From Actinospica robiniae DSM 44927 (GTDB taxonomy: Bacteria > Actinomycetota > Actinomycetes > Streptomycetales > Catenulisporaceae): a stretch of 64,000 nt of DNA. The stretch spans positions 181,272 through 245,271 of the forward strand of contig NZ_KI632511.1 of assembly GCF_000504285.1 (NCBI RefSeq). The letters are read 5' to 3'. The position numbers were made by a program, and so were the translations under genes. Positions 17,078-25,828 of this stretch are shown here, piece by piece (the first letter of the stretch is position 1; each line of letters begins with the position of its first letter). Under the pieces are notes generated by a model, which was not told the origin of the DNA, did no database searches, and worked only from the letters and a program-made list of their open reading frames with translations.

Positions 17078-18736
17078 ATGTCTGCTCTCGGTCCCCCTGA
17101 CGAAGCCCGCCCGTCCGTGGCCCCGGGGCAGTGGGAGCGCTTGCTGGCGTACGCCGGGGCGCCCGAGTCGGTGCCGGAGGGTACCTGGTTGTACGAGCCG
17201 GGGGACCAGGCCATCGATATGGTCCTGGTCGAGCAGGGCGAGGTCCTCATCTGTAGGCCGCCGATGCCCGGCGACGACGAGTGCGTCGCAATCGCCTCGT
17301 TCGGAGCACGCGAGTTCACCGGTGAGTTGAGCTTGTTGACCGGCCAGAACGCCGCCGTCGGCGCGAGAGGCGGCGCAGGCGCGGTGGTACGCAGGCTCGG
17401 CCCCGCCGCCCTGCGCATGGTGATGCAGCAAGAGCCTGAGATTTCCGACCTCTTGCTCCGAACTCTGATCGCGCGGCGCCGATACATGCAATCGGGTGAA
17501 GGAGCACGGAGCCTGGAGCTGGTCGGTGGCGCGTGGTCGGCCGACGCGTTGGCGCTGCGCACCTATGTCGCCCGGCAGCAGCTCCCCCACACCTGGACCG
17601 ACGCCGACAGTCCGGCAGGTGCCGCCATGCTGCGCGCGGTCGGCGCGGAGCCAGCCAGCCTGCCGATCGCTATCACGCCTAGCCGCGTGCTGCTCAACGC
17701 CACGGCGGGACTGCTCGCCGAGTACCTCGGCCTGTCCTATCGGGCGCCGTCCGAGCAGCACACGGTCGACCTCGTCGTCGTCGGCGGCGGGCCTGCGGGA
17801 CTGGCTGCCGCGGTCTACGGCGCGTCGGAAGGGCTCGACACTCTGGTTCTCGAGGCCTCGGCCGCCGGAGGGCAGGCTGCCGCCAGCTCCCGGATCGAGA
17901 ACTACCTCGGTTTCACTTCGGGCATCAGCGGTGGCGAACTGACTGCGCGGGCAGCCGTGCAAGCGGAGAAATTCGGCGCCCGGATAGCCTCCCCCTGTGC
18001 GGTTGCGAAACTAGACCCGCATGGTGACGTGATCAGGTTGGTCTTGTTCGACGACACCGAACTGACGGCTCGGGCCGTCGTGATCGCCACCGGCGCCCGG
18101 TACCGCTCCCTGCCACTCGAGCGCTGGGCCGACTTCGAGGGCGCAGGAATCTACTACGCGGCCACCCAGATCGAGGTGCGCGCGTGCGCGCAGAGCCCCG
18201 TCGCCGTGGTGGGCGGGGCGAACTCCGCAGGTCAGGCCGCACTGTACCTTGCCGAAAACGGCAGCGCGGTGTCACTCGTGGTGCGCGGCGACGACCTGCG
18301 GGCCGACATGTCAGCGTATCTGGCCGACCGGGTCCTGGCCCATTCCGGGATCACCGTGCGGACCGGCACCCAGGTCTCGGCGCTGCACGGCGCGGACCAT
18401 CTCGAGAGGGTCTCGTTCGACGCGGGCACGGGCACCCCCGAGTCCGTCGCGTGCACGGGCCTTTTCTGCTTCATCGGTGCTACCCCCGCCACCGAGTGGC
18501 TGGAAGGACTGGCGGTCGACGAGAAGGGCTTCCTGCGCACCGACGCCCAGTTGCTCGACGCCGAGCTCACCGGCACCTGGGCTGGTCTCGGCCGGAGCCC
18601 GCTGCCGTTCGAGACGAGCGAGCCACGGGTATTCGCGGCGGGCGACGTGCGCTCCGGTTCGATGAAGCGCGTGGCGTCGGCGGTGGGCGAAGGCGCAAGC
18701 GCCGTGAGCTCGGTCCATCAAGCCCTCGGCCACTGA
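17078..18736 (+). CDS. Cyclic nucleotide-binding domain fused to thioredoxin reductase-like FAD oxidoreductase
   Basis: A 552-residue fusion. Residues about 20-140 resemble a Crp-type cyclic nucleotide-binding domain (LYEPGDQAIDMVLVEQGEVL, then FGAREFTGELSLLTGQ). Residues about 225-550 are a thioredoxin-reductase-like flavoprotein with the FAD motif VVGGGPAGLAAAVYGA, the ATG motif VVIATGARY, the NADPH motif VVGGANSAGQAALYLAE and the C-terminal FAD motif RVFAAGDVRSGSMKRVASAV. The redox-active CxxC that should lie before the NADPH motif is absent (YYAATQIEVRA instead), so it cannot reduce a disulfide by the classical route. A ligand-gated NADPH-dependent reductase is inferred. Operon with the UBP finger gene. 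Confidence 0.85.
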   Translation: MSALGPPDEARPSVAPGQWERLLAYAGAPESVPEGTWLYEPGDQAIDMVLVEQGEVLICRPPMPGDDECVAIASFGAREFTGELSLLTGQNAAVGARGGAGAVVRRLGPAALRMVMQQEPEISDLLLRTLIARRRYMQSGEGARSLELVGGAWSADALALRTYVARQQLPHTWTDADSPAGAAMLRAVGAEPASLPIAITPSRVLLNATAGLLAEYLGLSYRAPSEQHTVDLVVVGGGPAGLAAAVYGASEGLDTLVLEASAAGGQAAASSRIENYLGFTSGISGGELTARAAVQAEKFGARIASPCAVAKLDPHGDVIRLVLFDDTELTARAVVIATGARYRSLPLERWADFEGAGIYYAATQIEVRACAQSPVAVVGGANSAGQAALYLAENGSAVSLVVRGDDLRADMSAYLADRVLAHSGITVRTGTQVSALHGADHLERVSFDAGTGTPESVACTGLFCFIGATPATEWLEGLAVDEKGFLRTDAQLLDAELTGTWAGLGRSPLPFETSEPRVFAAGDVRSGSMKRVASAVGEGASAVSSVHQALGH

Positions 18737-19032
18737 AAGATCAGGGCTCGGTAACCGGGAAAAGTCAACGCCCGGCGATTCAAGGGAGCAACGCTCGCTG
18801 ACCGGGTGTCAGGCGACAGTCGCCCGCACCAGCTCGGATGGGGAGCGAGCTCTCCATTCCGGAACATGGCGACGGCCTGATCGAGCAGTGCCTGCTGCCT
18901 ATCGCAACGTCGTCGGCACCCTCTGGCCTGACGCGCTGTCCGTGTCGTCGCTCAGCTCGCTCGGCGGAGTGGTCAACACTGGGCAGATGTGTCGTTCGAT
19001 CCCGCCGCGTTCCAGGCTCCCTCGGGCAGCAT

Positions 19033-19515
19033 CTAAGACTTGCTGGTCGAGATGCGCGTAACCACCTCGATCTCAACGGGCTCCGGATCATCGAGGTAAA
19101 ACGCAAACCCCGCCTCAAGGTCGGCTGCGAACTCGAGCGGGCGCAGTCCCAGCAACCACTCAGGCCGCGGGATCCAGCCGAACGCCGCAGGCGGGTCGAA
19201 GTGCTCGATGAGTTCGACACGTGCGAACGTCTCGGGCACTCCGACGATGCACACATCCCGGGCGGACAAGCCCCTGCCGTCGGGCTCCATGCGCCAGGGC
19301 GTGCCCCGCCAGTCGTGGTGATCAGGATCGCGCGGAAAACCCATCCTGCCATCCCAATGATGACCAGGATCCACAGTGCGCCACGGCCACTCAACGAAGA
19401 CGGTGCGCACCGTAACCCTCGACACCACCACCTCGACCGGCTCCGCACTCAGCCGCACGATGTCCCCGACCTGATAGCCCTCCGCCGCCTCGACAGGCCG
19501 CCCACGATCAATCAT
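19033..19515 (-). CDS. Hypothetical protein
   Basis: A 160-residue soluble protein with balanced composition and no membrane segment. It opens with MIDRGRPVEAAEGYQVGDIV and contains many Trp and acidic residues (FVEWPWRTVDPGHHWDGRMG). The ATG at 19515 is preceded by AGGTGG at 5 bp; a GTG start 9 bp upstream is possible. Codon use looks genuine. No family is recognised. The 296 bp between it and the convergent flavoprotein gene show nothing I can name. Confidence 0.55.
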   Translation of the reverse strand: MIDRGRPVEAAEGYQVGDIVRLSAEPVEVVVSRVTVRTVFVEWPWRTVDPGHHWDGRMGFPRDPDHHDWRGTPWRMEPDGRGLSARDVCIVGVPETFARVELIEHFDPPAAFGWIPRPEWLLGLRPLEFAADLEAGFAFYLDDPEPVEIEVVTRISTSKS

Positions 19516-19553
19516 GGAGACCACCTATCACGCCTGCCCCTTGACCGCTAATC

Positions 19554-19946
19554 CCACCGGATCTCTCGACGCCCGGCATCGGAGTCAGGACCGGAGCCCG
19601 AGTCCTCGCCGAGGTCGGCGACGCCACCGCCTTCCCATCCGTAGCCCACCTGGCCGCCTACGCAGGCCTTACCCTCGTCACCCGCCACTTCGGCACGTCC
19701 ATCAAGGACGAGACACCCGCGCTCCGCGGAAACCGACCGCTCAAACGCGCCTTGTTCCTCAGCGCCTTCGCATCCATGGCGCACCCGCCCTCGCGCGCCT
19801 ACTACGAACGGAAGATCAGCGAAGGCAAGCGGCACAACCAAGCCCTGTTGTGCCTCGCCCGACGCCGCTGCGACGCGCTGACCTCAAGTCCGACGGACGG
19901 TCTCGTATGTGCCACACGACGAGTTGCCGGTCGAGGGCGACGGTGA
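19554..19946 (+). pseudogene. IS110-family transposase C-terminal remnant
   Basis: A frame with no start codon encodes the C-terminal Tnp20 domain of an IS110-type serine/DEDD transposase: PGIGVRTGARVLAEVGDATA, HLAAYAGLTLVTRHFGTSIK, RGNRPLKRALFLSAFASMA and SRAYYERK. It is closely related to the IS110 copy at 62407-63244 but more degenerate, and the N-terminal RuvC-like half is missing. It ends in unrelated residues. This is a dead fragment. Confidence 0.75.
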
Positions 19947-20066
19947 TTCATGCTGTTCAGCGCAGGCTCAATGAGCATTGACAACGCGGGCCACGTGCAA
20001 CACTCAACTCCGGGTGGCCTGCATGACATGCCAAGGCCATACGTCGAAAAGCTGCATTTGTCTCGC

Positions 20067-20921
20067 TCAAGCTATCAAGCAGTTCAGTTCGGCAAGCTCG
20101 TCCGCGCTGAGGTTCAACTGGCTTGCTGCTGCCGCATCGCGTGCCGTTTCCGGACGGGTCGCTCCAACCACGGGTATGAGCGCAGGCGATCGCGCGAGCA
20201 GCCATGCCAGGGCGACGAGCGCGGCATGCACACCGTGAACGCCGGCCACGCGACCGAGGGAACCTGAGAGCACGGGTTCAGCTTGGGCGAGTCCGCGCAG
20301 CGGTGAGTAGGCCAGGAATGCGATTCCGGCTTCCGCGCACTGATCCAGCACGGGCTGCCCGGACACGTCGAAGAGGGAGTAGTGGTTCTGCACTGCCTCG
20401 ATCGTCGCGGTACGACGCGCCGCGGCGAGCTCGTCGAGCCCGATGTTGGAGACTCCGATATGGGCGATCTTGCCTTCGCGGCGGAGGTCGTCCAACGCGC
20501 CGACGCTTTCTTCGATCGGGACCTCGGGGTCGGGCCAGTGCAGGAAGTACAGGTCGATCTGCTCGATCCCGAGCTCCGAGAGGCTTGCCTCACAATCCCG
20601 CCGCAGCGACTCCGGGCGGGCGTCGATCGGGAACTCGTCTCCCTGGCGAAGGTGGCCGCCCTTTGTAGCGACCAACGGACGGGCCGCGTCCGATCGCCTC
20701 GCCGCTAAGACGTCCCTGATCAGTCGCTCGTTCTCGTTCGGACCGGCGGCGGAGGTGTAGGCGGCGGCCGTGTCCAACATCCTGATCCCGGCGTCGAGCG
20801 CGGCTTCGATGACCGCTCGGCCCCGCGTGGGATCGGCATGGTGCTCGAGGGAGAGCGCCGCGCAGCCGAGCGCGAGACCGCCGACCCCTACCGCCCCGAC
20901 GACACGGTGAGACCTCGCCAT
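20067..20921 (-). CDS. Aldo/keto reductase
   Basis: A 284-residue AKR-superfamily oxidoreductase. Catalytic residues: Asp and Tyr in MLDTAAAYTSAAGPNENE, Lys in LVATKGGHLRQGDEF and His in YFLHWPDPEVP. The C-terminal cofactor segment is PVVGATRPETARDAA. The ATG at 20921 has AAAGG at 6-7 bp; a second ATG 15 bp upstream is possible. It diverges from the LacI-family regulator with a perfect 18-bp palindrome in between, so it belongs to the same regulon as the sugar importer. A role in reducing an aldose or a product of rhamnoside breakdown is inferred from context only. Confidence 0.88.
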   Translation of the reverse strand: MARSHRVVGAVGVGGLALGCAALSLEHHADPTRGRAVIEAALDAGIRMLDTAAAYTSAAGPNENERLIRDVLAARRSDAARPLVATKGGHLRQGDEFPIDARPESLRRDCEASLSELGIEQIDLYFLHWPDPEVPIEESVGALDDLRREGKIAHIGVSNIGLDELAAARRTATIEAVQNHYSLFDVSGQPVLDQCAEAGIAFLAYSPLRGLAQAEPVLSGSLGRVAGVHGVHAALVALAWLLARSPALIPVVGATRPETARDAAAASQLNLSADELAELNCLIA

Positions 20922-21041
20922 AGCCGACCTTTCCATCGCACTCTGATAGACCAGTTCACACGCGCGGCGAGCCGGCCTCGGGACTCGTGGTCCCGTCTGT
21001 CGGCGCTTCGCAGCTGTCTGCGGGCCGATCCGTGATGAACT

Positions 21042-21059
21042 GTGTATAACGTTATACAC
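21042..21059. promoter_or_regulatory. LacI-family operator 1 (perfect palindrome)
   Basis: GTGTATAACGTTATACAC is a perfect 18-bp palindrome with a central CG, the classic shape of a LacI-family operator. It lies between the divergent aldo-keto reductase and lacI genes, 120 bp from the reductase start, in otherwise GC-rich DNA. Related sites occur at 21117, 22496 and possibly 34019. Confidence 0.75.
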
Positions 21060-21116
21060 TATTGCGCCAGGGTGCCCGCTCGTTGCGGGATTGTGGTGCG
21101 TCGCACGTGGCCGATA

Positions 21117-21134
21117 GCGTGTAACGTTAGCGAT
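21117..21134. promoter_or_regulatory. LacI-family operator 2 (degenerate)
   Basis: GCGTGTAACGTTAGCGAT matches the perfect operator at 12 of 18 positions and keeps the TAACGTTA core. It lies 73 bp upstream of the lacI ATG, consistent with autoregulation. The centre-to-centre distance to operator 1 is 75 bp, about seven helical turns, which would allow looping. Confidence 0.5.
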
Positions 21135-21207
21135 TCAGCTGCTTTGGTCGACGATTGCCCGCGGAGCCCCGCGGCGGCCGTCGTTCGTGACGACAGGGTG
21201 CTCTGGC

Positions 21208-22245
21208 ATGGATTCGGCGAAGCAAACCAAGCGCGTGACGATCAAGGAAGTCGCGCAGCACGCGGGGGTTTCCATGGCCGCCGTCTCCAAGGTGCTGCGC
21301 AACGCCTACGGCACGAGCCCGGCCATGACGGAGAAGGTCAAGGCCTCGATGGCCGCGCTCGGGTACCGGCCGAGCTCGGCGGCGCGCGGCATGCGGGGGC
21401 GGACTTACACGATCGGCGTGCTGCTCGACAACCTGCGCAACAGCTTCTTCGCCGACATCCTCGACGGCGTGCACGAGGAGCTGCTCGACACCGACTACAC
21501 CGTGCTGATCGGCGCCGCCGGGTTCGACGCGGCCGGGCAGGCCCACACGATCGAGGCCATGGTCGACCGGCGGATGGACGGGCTGATCCTCATCGCCCCG
21601 GGCACCAGCCGCAGCGAGGTGCTCGGCTTCGCCGCGGTGACTCCCACCGTCGTCATCGGGCATCACGACGCGGCCGAGGTCCACGACTCGGTCCTCGACG
21701 CGGACGACATGGGCGCGGCCATGGTGGTCGATCACCTCGTCTCGCTCGGCCACCGCCGCATCGCGCTGTTCTCCTCACCCGGCACGAAGTCGAGCCAGTG
21801 GCGAAAGACGCCTGAGATCGTCCTGACCAACGGGTATCTGGAAGCGATGCAGCGCCACGGCCTCGAAGATCTGGCCACGGTGGTGCGCGCTCCGTACTCG
21901 GACGACGGCGGTTACAAGGCCGGCCTGGACCTGCTTTCCGCGTCACACCGCCCGACCGCGATCATGACCGGTGCGGACATCGCCGCGATGGGCGTCTTCC
22001 GCGCCGCCGACGAGCTCGGGCTCCGCGTCCCGGAGGATCTGTCGCTGGCCGGCTACAACAACACGGCTTTGGCGGCACTGACCTCTGTCCAGCTCACCAG
22101 CGTCGACCAGGCCGGCCGGACCATGGGCTCCGCGGCCGCACGTATGCTGATCGAACGCGTGGAAGGCCGCCGCACCCGCGCCATGCAGACCACGATGACC
22201 CCGAGCCTCGTCGTGCGCCGGAGCACGGCAGCGCCCGCTTCCTGA
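21208..22245 (+). CDS. LacI family transcriptional regulator of the rhamnoside/sugar operon
   Basis: A 345-residue LacI/GalR regulator. The N-terminal headpiece is VTIKEVAQHAGVSMAAVSKV with hinge ALGYRPSSAARGMRG. A periplasmic-binding-protein-like effector domain follows (IGVLLDNLRNSFFADILDGV; later DLSLAGYNNTALAALTSVQL). The ATG at 21208 is preferred; a GTG 21 bp upstream is in frame. It sits between two palindromic operators and directly upstream of the importer/GH78 operon, which carries a third related site. It probably represses these genes until a rhamnose-containing sugar binds. The inducer is inferred, not seen. Confidence 0.9.
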   Translation: MDSAKQTKRVTIKEVAQHAGVSMAAVSKVLRNAYGTSPAMTEKVKASMAALGYRPSSAARGMRGRTYTIGVLLDNLRNSFFADILDGVHEELLDTDYTVLIGAAGFDAAGQAHTIEAMVDRRMDGLILIAPGTSRSEVLGFAAVTPTVVIGHHDAAEVHDSVLDADDMGAAMVVDHLVSLGHRRIALFSSPGTKSSQWRKTPEIVLTNGYLEAMQRHGLEDLATVVRAPYSDDGGYKAGLDLLSASHRPTAIMTGADIAAMGVFRAADELGLRVPEDLSLAGYNNTALAALTSVQLTSVDQAGRTMGSAAARMLIERVEGRRTRAMQTTMTPSLVVRRSTAAPAS

Positions 22246-22601
22246 TTCGACATCCAGGTTCTTACCGCCCGGCCCGACTGGGTCGAAGCGGTGCCGACAA
22301 CGGCCGGCGGGCCTGTTAACCGCGCAACAGCGAAGCCGCTATCGGCATGATCAGCACCGCTCACCCATCGATCTGAACAACGATTTACACGCTGAGCGAT
22401 GCGGCACGCCCAAGCTAAAGCCGAAGTAGCCGCAATGTTACTCTGTCGTGTCTTGACGGGGGCGCGAGTTTTGGAGCAGGGTGAAGCCACACCGAGTGTG
22501 CAGCGTTCTACACACGACGGCCCAGGACACGCCAGGACGGCGTGACACTCCCCGACTCATGTTCCGTACCTCCGCTTCAATGACGACCCGGGAGCTCATC
22601 C
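22246..22601 (+). other. 356-bp promoter region of the sugar importer operon
   Basis: No coding sequence is supported. It contains the LacI-type operator at 22496-22513, an upstream TTGACG at 22453-22458 without a convincing -10 partner, and a weaker CTGTT/AACAG inverted repeat near 22313-22330. The transcript leader downstream of the operator is about 90 nt. Confidence 0.5.
22496..22513. promoter_or_regulatory. LacI-family operator 3, upstream of importer operon
   Basis: GTGTGCAGCGTTCTACAC matches the perfect palindrome at 21042 in 14 of 18 positions, keeping both GTGT/ACAC ends and the central CGTT. It lies 88 bp upstream of the binding-protein start codon, as expected for repression of this operon by the neighbouring LacI protein. 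Confidence 0.6.
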
Positions 22602-23927
22602 ATGATCGCCAGCTCGACCCGCTCCAAGAGAAGGCTGCTGGGCGTTTGCGCCACTGCGGCCGCGTTGACTCTGCTGGCCACCGCATGCGGCGGGACGGGA
22701 GGCGGGTCGAGCTCCGGCTCCGCCGCGCCGAAGTCGTTCAGCTTCATGTCCGCAACCGAGAACACCGTCGACCGGGCCGTTCTCACCAGCTTGTCGAAGA
22801 ACGAGTGCGCCTCGGAGAACACGGCGCTGCCGCTGAACGTGCAGACTCAGCCGCAGGCGAATCTCAACGAGAAGGTCCAGCTTCTGGCCGGCCAGAACGC
22901 GCTGCCGACGCTCTTCCACGAGGACACTCCGACCACGGTGGTACAGCTGGCGAAGTCGGGCAAGGTCGAGAACCTCGAACCACTGCTGCAGAAGCTGGGC
23001 GTCGAGGACCAGCTGCTCCCGTCCGCGGTCTCCACCGTCAAGGCGCTCTACAACGGTCAGCTCGACGCTCTGCCGGCCGAATACAACATCGAAGGCATCT
23101 TCTACAACAAGGAGATCTTCGCCGCCCACGGCCTGAGCATCCCGACCACCTGGGACGAGCTCGTCGCGGACGCCGCGAAGCTGAACGCCGCGGGTATCCA
23201 GCCGTTCTCCGCCTCGGGGCAGCAGGGCTGGCCCATCACCCGCATGATCGGCGACTACCTCTTCCGCGACCTCGGCCCCGACGCTATGAGTGACGTCGCC
23301 GACGGCAAGGCCAAGCTGACCGACCCCGAATACGTCTCGGCCGCCCAGAAGGTCGCCGACCTCGGCGCCAAGGGTTACTTCGGCAAGGGCGTCGGCTCGA
23401 TCGACTACAACACCGCGATGAACACCTTCCTGACCGGCAAGGCCGCGATGCTCTACATGGGCAGCTGGGCGCTGAGCAACATCGGCGACTCCAAGCAGGA
23501 CACCGTGGGCGCCGCGAACATCGGCTTCATGCCGTTCCCGGCCGTGGCCGGCGGCAAGGGTTCGATCGACCAGTACCCGTCCAACATCGGCCTGGGCATC
23601 GTGATGTCCTCGCAGAACGCGGACAACACCGAGGTCGACAACTGGATCTCGTGCGTCGCCAAGAACTACGGTACCGACTCACTCAAGTCGCAGAACACGA
23701 TCTCCGGCTTCAAGGTCAACGGCTCGGTGCCCGCGGCCAACGCCGTGACCACCCAGGTGCAGACGACCATGAGTACCGCTACCTCGAGCGTCCTGTGGTT
23801 CGAGGCTCTCTTCAGCGCGCAGGCGACCACGACCAGCCAGCAGGACGCCACCCCGCTGGTGTCCGGCTCGATGAGCGCGCAGGCGTTCATGTCCGCCGTT
23901 CAGAACGCCCTCAACAGCGGCAGCTGA
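22602..23927 (+). CDS. ABC transporter sugar-binding lipoprotein
   Basis: A 441-residue extracytoplasmic solute-binding protein (family 1). The lipoprotein signal is clear: a basic start (STRSKRR), a hydrophobic core and the lipobox LATAC with lipidated Cys29, then a Gly/Ser linker. The body has the family motif EYNIEGIFYNKEIFAAHGL and FLTGKAAMLYMGSWALSNIG. It is the first gene of the importer operon and is followed by a strong hairpin before the permease genes, which fits higher expression of the binding protein. With a GH78 rhamnosidase in the same operon, a rhamnosyl oligosaccharide or rhamnoside is the likely ligand (inference). Confidence 0.9.
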   Translation: MIASSTRSKRRLLGVCATAAALTLLATACGGTGGGSSSGSAAPKSFSFMSATENTVDRAVLTSLSKNECASENTALPLNVQTQPQANLNEKVQLLAGQNALPTLFHEDTPTTVVQLAKSGKVENLEPLLQKLGVEDQLLPSAVSTVKALYNGQLDALPAEYNIEGIFYNKEIFAAHGLSIPTTWDELVADAAKLNAAGIQPFSASGQQGWPITRMIGDYLFRDLGPDAMSDVADGKAKLTDPEYVSAAQKVADLGAKGYFGKGVGSIDYNTAMNTFLTGKAAMLYMGSWALSNIGDSKQDTVGAANIGFMPFPAVAGGKGSIDQYPSNIGLGIVMSSQNADNTEVDNWISCVAKNYGTDSLKSQNTISGFKVNGSVPAANAVTTQVQTTMSTATSSVLWFEALFSAQATTTSQQDATPLVSGSMSAQAFMSAVQNALNSGS

Positions 23928-23936
23928 GCGTGACGC

Positions 23937-23970
23937 CGGGTCGCCGGGCCCGCGAGGGACCGGCGACCCG
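23937..23970 (+). terminator. Intercistronic hairpin between binding-protein and permease genes
   Basis: CGGGTCGCCGG pairs perfectly with CCGGCGACCCG (11 bp, 12-nt loop) 10 bp after the binding-protein stop. No U-tract follows. Such hairpins act as partial terminators or protect the upstream mRNA, giving more binding protein than permease. Confidence 0.6.
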
Positions 23971-24012
23971 AGTCTTCGCGCCGTCGTCTGACAACTACGA
24001 AGTGGACTAACC

Positions 24013-24897
24013 ATGCACCGCGTACTCGGTGACAAGAGAGCCATCGCGATCCTGCTGGGTCCGGCTCTGCTCGTCTACTCCCTGATCATGCTCGTCCCGA
24101 TGTTCTGGTCCGTGGGGTACTCGTTCACCAAGGGCAACACCATCGAGGGCTTCACCTGGACCGGGTTCACCAACTTCAGCCACCTGTGGTCGGATCCGAA
24201 CGCGCACCAGGCGCTGTGGTTCACCCTCAAGTACGCGGTCGTCGTCACGGTGGGCCAGGTCGCGGTCGGCTACCTCCTCGCCCTGCTTTACGTGTTCTTC
24301 CTCAAGCGCGCCTCCGCCCTGGTGCGCACCCTCGTCTTCTTCCCGATGGTGCTGCCCACCGTCGCGGTCGGCCTGCTGTTCAAAGCCCTGTTCCAGATCG
24401 CGCCGCAGTACGGCCCGGTCAACCAGCTGCTCGTCGACGTCGGCTTGCACCCGATCGACTGGTTCTCCAGCACCGGCACGGCGTTCATCGTGCTGGTGGT
24501 CATGGACATCTGGCGTTCGATGGGCTTCTACGCGGTCCTGCTCTACGCCGGCTTGGTCGACGTGCCCGACGACATCCTCGAGTCGGCCCGCCTCGACGGC
24601 GCCTCGGGGCTTCGCCTGGTGCGCCACATCGTGCTGCCGCTCTCCTTCCCGGTGCTGATGTCCTCGCTCATCTTCAGCATCAACGGCACGCTCAAGGTCT
24701 TCGACTCGATCCTCCCGCTGACCAACGGCGGGCCCGGGAACAGCACGACGCCGCTGACGGTGCTGATGTTCAACACCGCCTTCGACTACGGCAACTACGG
24801 CTACGGCAGCGCCATCGCGTTCCTACTCACGGTCGTGTGCCTGCTGGTCACCCTCCTCGTCTTCCGCCTCTCGCGCCGCGACCTCCAGAAGGGCTGA
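24013..24897 (+). CDS. Carbohydrate ABC transporter permease (MalF type)
   Basis: A 294-residue inner-membrane permease with about six transmembrane helices, the first at ILLGPALLVYSLIMLVPMFW. The cytoplasmic EAA loop that contacts the ATPase is ESARLDGASGLRLVRHIVLP. Length and topology match the MalF/UgpA family. It lies 5 bp upstream of the partner permease. No ATP-binding subunit gene is nearby, as in many actinomycete systems that share an MsiK-type ATPase encoded elsewhere. Confidence 0.92.
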   Translation: MHRVLGDKRAIAILLGPALLVYSLIMLVPMFWSVGYSFTKGNTIEGFTWTGFTNFSHLWSDPNAHQALWFTLKYAVVVTVGQVAVGYLLALLYVFFLKRASALVRTLVFFPMVLPTVAVGLLFKALFQIAPQYGPVNQLLVDVGLHPIDWFSSTGTAFIVLVVMDIWRSMGFYAVLLYAGLVDVPDDILESARLDGASGLRLVRHIVLPLSFPVLMSSLIFSINGTLKVFDSILPLTNGGPGNSTTPLTVLMFNTAFDYGNYGYGSAIAFLLTVVCLLVTLLVFRLSRRDLQKG

Positions 24898-24902
24898 ACA
24901 CC

Positions 24903-25790
24903 ATGTCCACCGACACGCCCACGGGGACGCGCATCCAGGCACACCCGGCCGGCCGCAAGCGACGCTTCGGCCCCGGCAAGCTGACCGTTCGGTTCCTGAT
25001 CACCGTGCTGATCCTCGTCGAGGTCCTGCCGATGATCTGGATGTTCCTGACGTCCATGAAGTCCAACAGCGACTACCTGAACAACTCGGCCTGGAGTCTG
25101 CCGACCCACTGGCTGTGGTCGAACTACTCCACCGCCTGGACCACCGGAAGCATCGGCCTGTACGTGCGCAACAGCGCGCTCGCCGTCTTCCCGTCCCTCT
25201 TCCTGCTCCTGCTGCTGGGCACGGCGGCCGGCTTCGCGCTGCAGATCATGGTGTGGAAGGGCCGCAACTTCACCCTGCTCATCTTCCTCGCCGGGCTGAT
25301 GGTGCCGGTGCAGATGATCCTGCTGCCGCTGTTCACGGTCTACACCCAGGCCGGCATCTCCGGCACGCTCTGGCCGCTGATCCTCACCTACACCGGGGCG
25401 AACCTCCCGCTGACGGTGTTCATGATGAGCACCTTCTACCGCGCGGTCCCGCGCGAGATGTTCGAGGCCGCGACGCTCGACGGCGCCGGCATCCTGCGCT
25501 CCTTCTGGGCGATCAGCGTGCCGATGGTGCGCAATGCCATCCTCACCGTCGGGCTGGTCGAGTTCTTCTTCATCTGGAACGACCTGCTCGTCGCGCTCAC
25601 CTTCACGAACAATCAGAACCTCAGCACCATTCAGGTCGGGCTGCTCAACTTCACCGGCCAGTTCGGCTCCACCCAGTACGGTCCGCTGTTCGCGGCCATC
25701 TGCATCAACGTCTTCGGCACCCTGCTGATCTATCTGTTCCTCAACCAGAAGATCATGAAGGGCCTCACCGGCGGCGCTGTCAAGGGCTGA
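24903..25790 (+). CDS. Carbohydrate ABC transporter permease (MalG type)
   Basis: A 295-residue permease, the second subunit of the importer channel, with about six transmembrane helices. The EAA motif is EAATLDGAGILRSFWAISVP. A Pro/Arg-rich cytoplasmic N-terminus of about 35 residues precedes the first helix. The ATG at 24903 follows AGAAGG supplied by the end of the upstream gene; the longer open frame upstream is not coding. It is followed 38 bp later by the GH78 gene. Confidence 0.92.
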   Translation: MSTDTPTGTRIQAHPAGRKRRFGPGKLTVRFLITVLILVEVLPMIWMFLTSMKSNSDYLNNSAWSLPTHWLWSNYSTAWTTGSIGLYVRNSALAVFPSLFLLLLLGTAAGFALQIMVWKGRNFTLLIFLAGLMVPVQMILLPLFTVYTQAGISGTLWPLILTYTGANLPLTVFMMSTFYRAVPREMFEAATLDGAGILRSFWAISVPMVRNAILTVGLVEFFFIWNDLLVALTFTNNQNLSTIQVGLLNFTGQFGSTQYGPLFAAICINVFGTLLIYLFLNQKIMKGLTGGAVKG

Positions 25791-25828
25791 AGAACGCTCT
25801 CCGTACTCCTGGAAAGGTCACCACCCCC

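Noticed and set aside
18780..19448. Minus-strand frame of 222 codons overlapping the hypothetical gene at 19033
   Set aside because: It is Arg/Ser-rich, in a different frame from the better-composed 160-residue gene, and has no ribosome-binding site.
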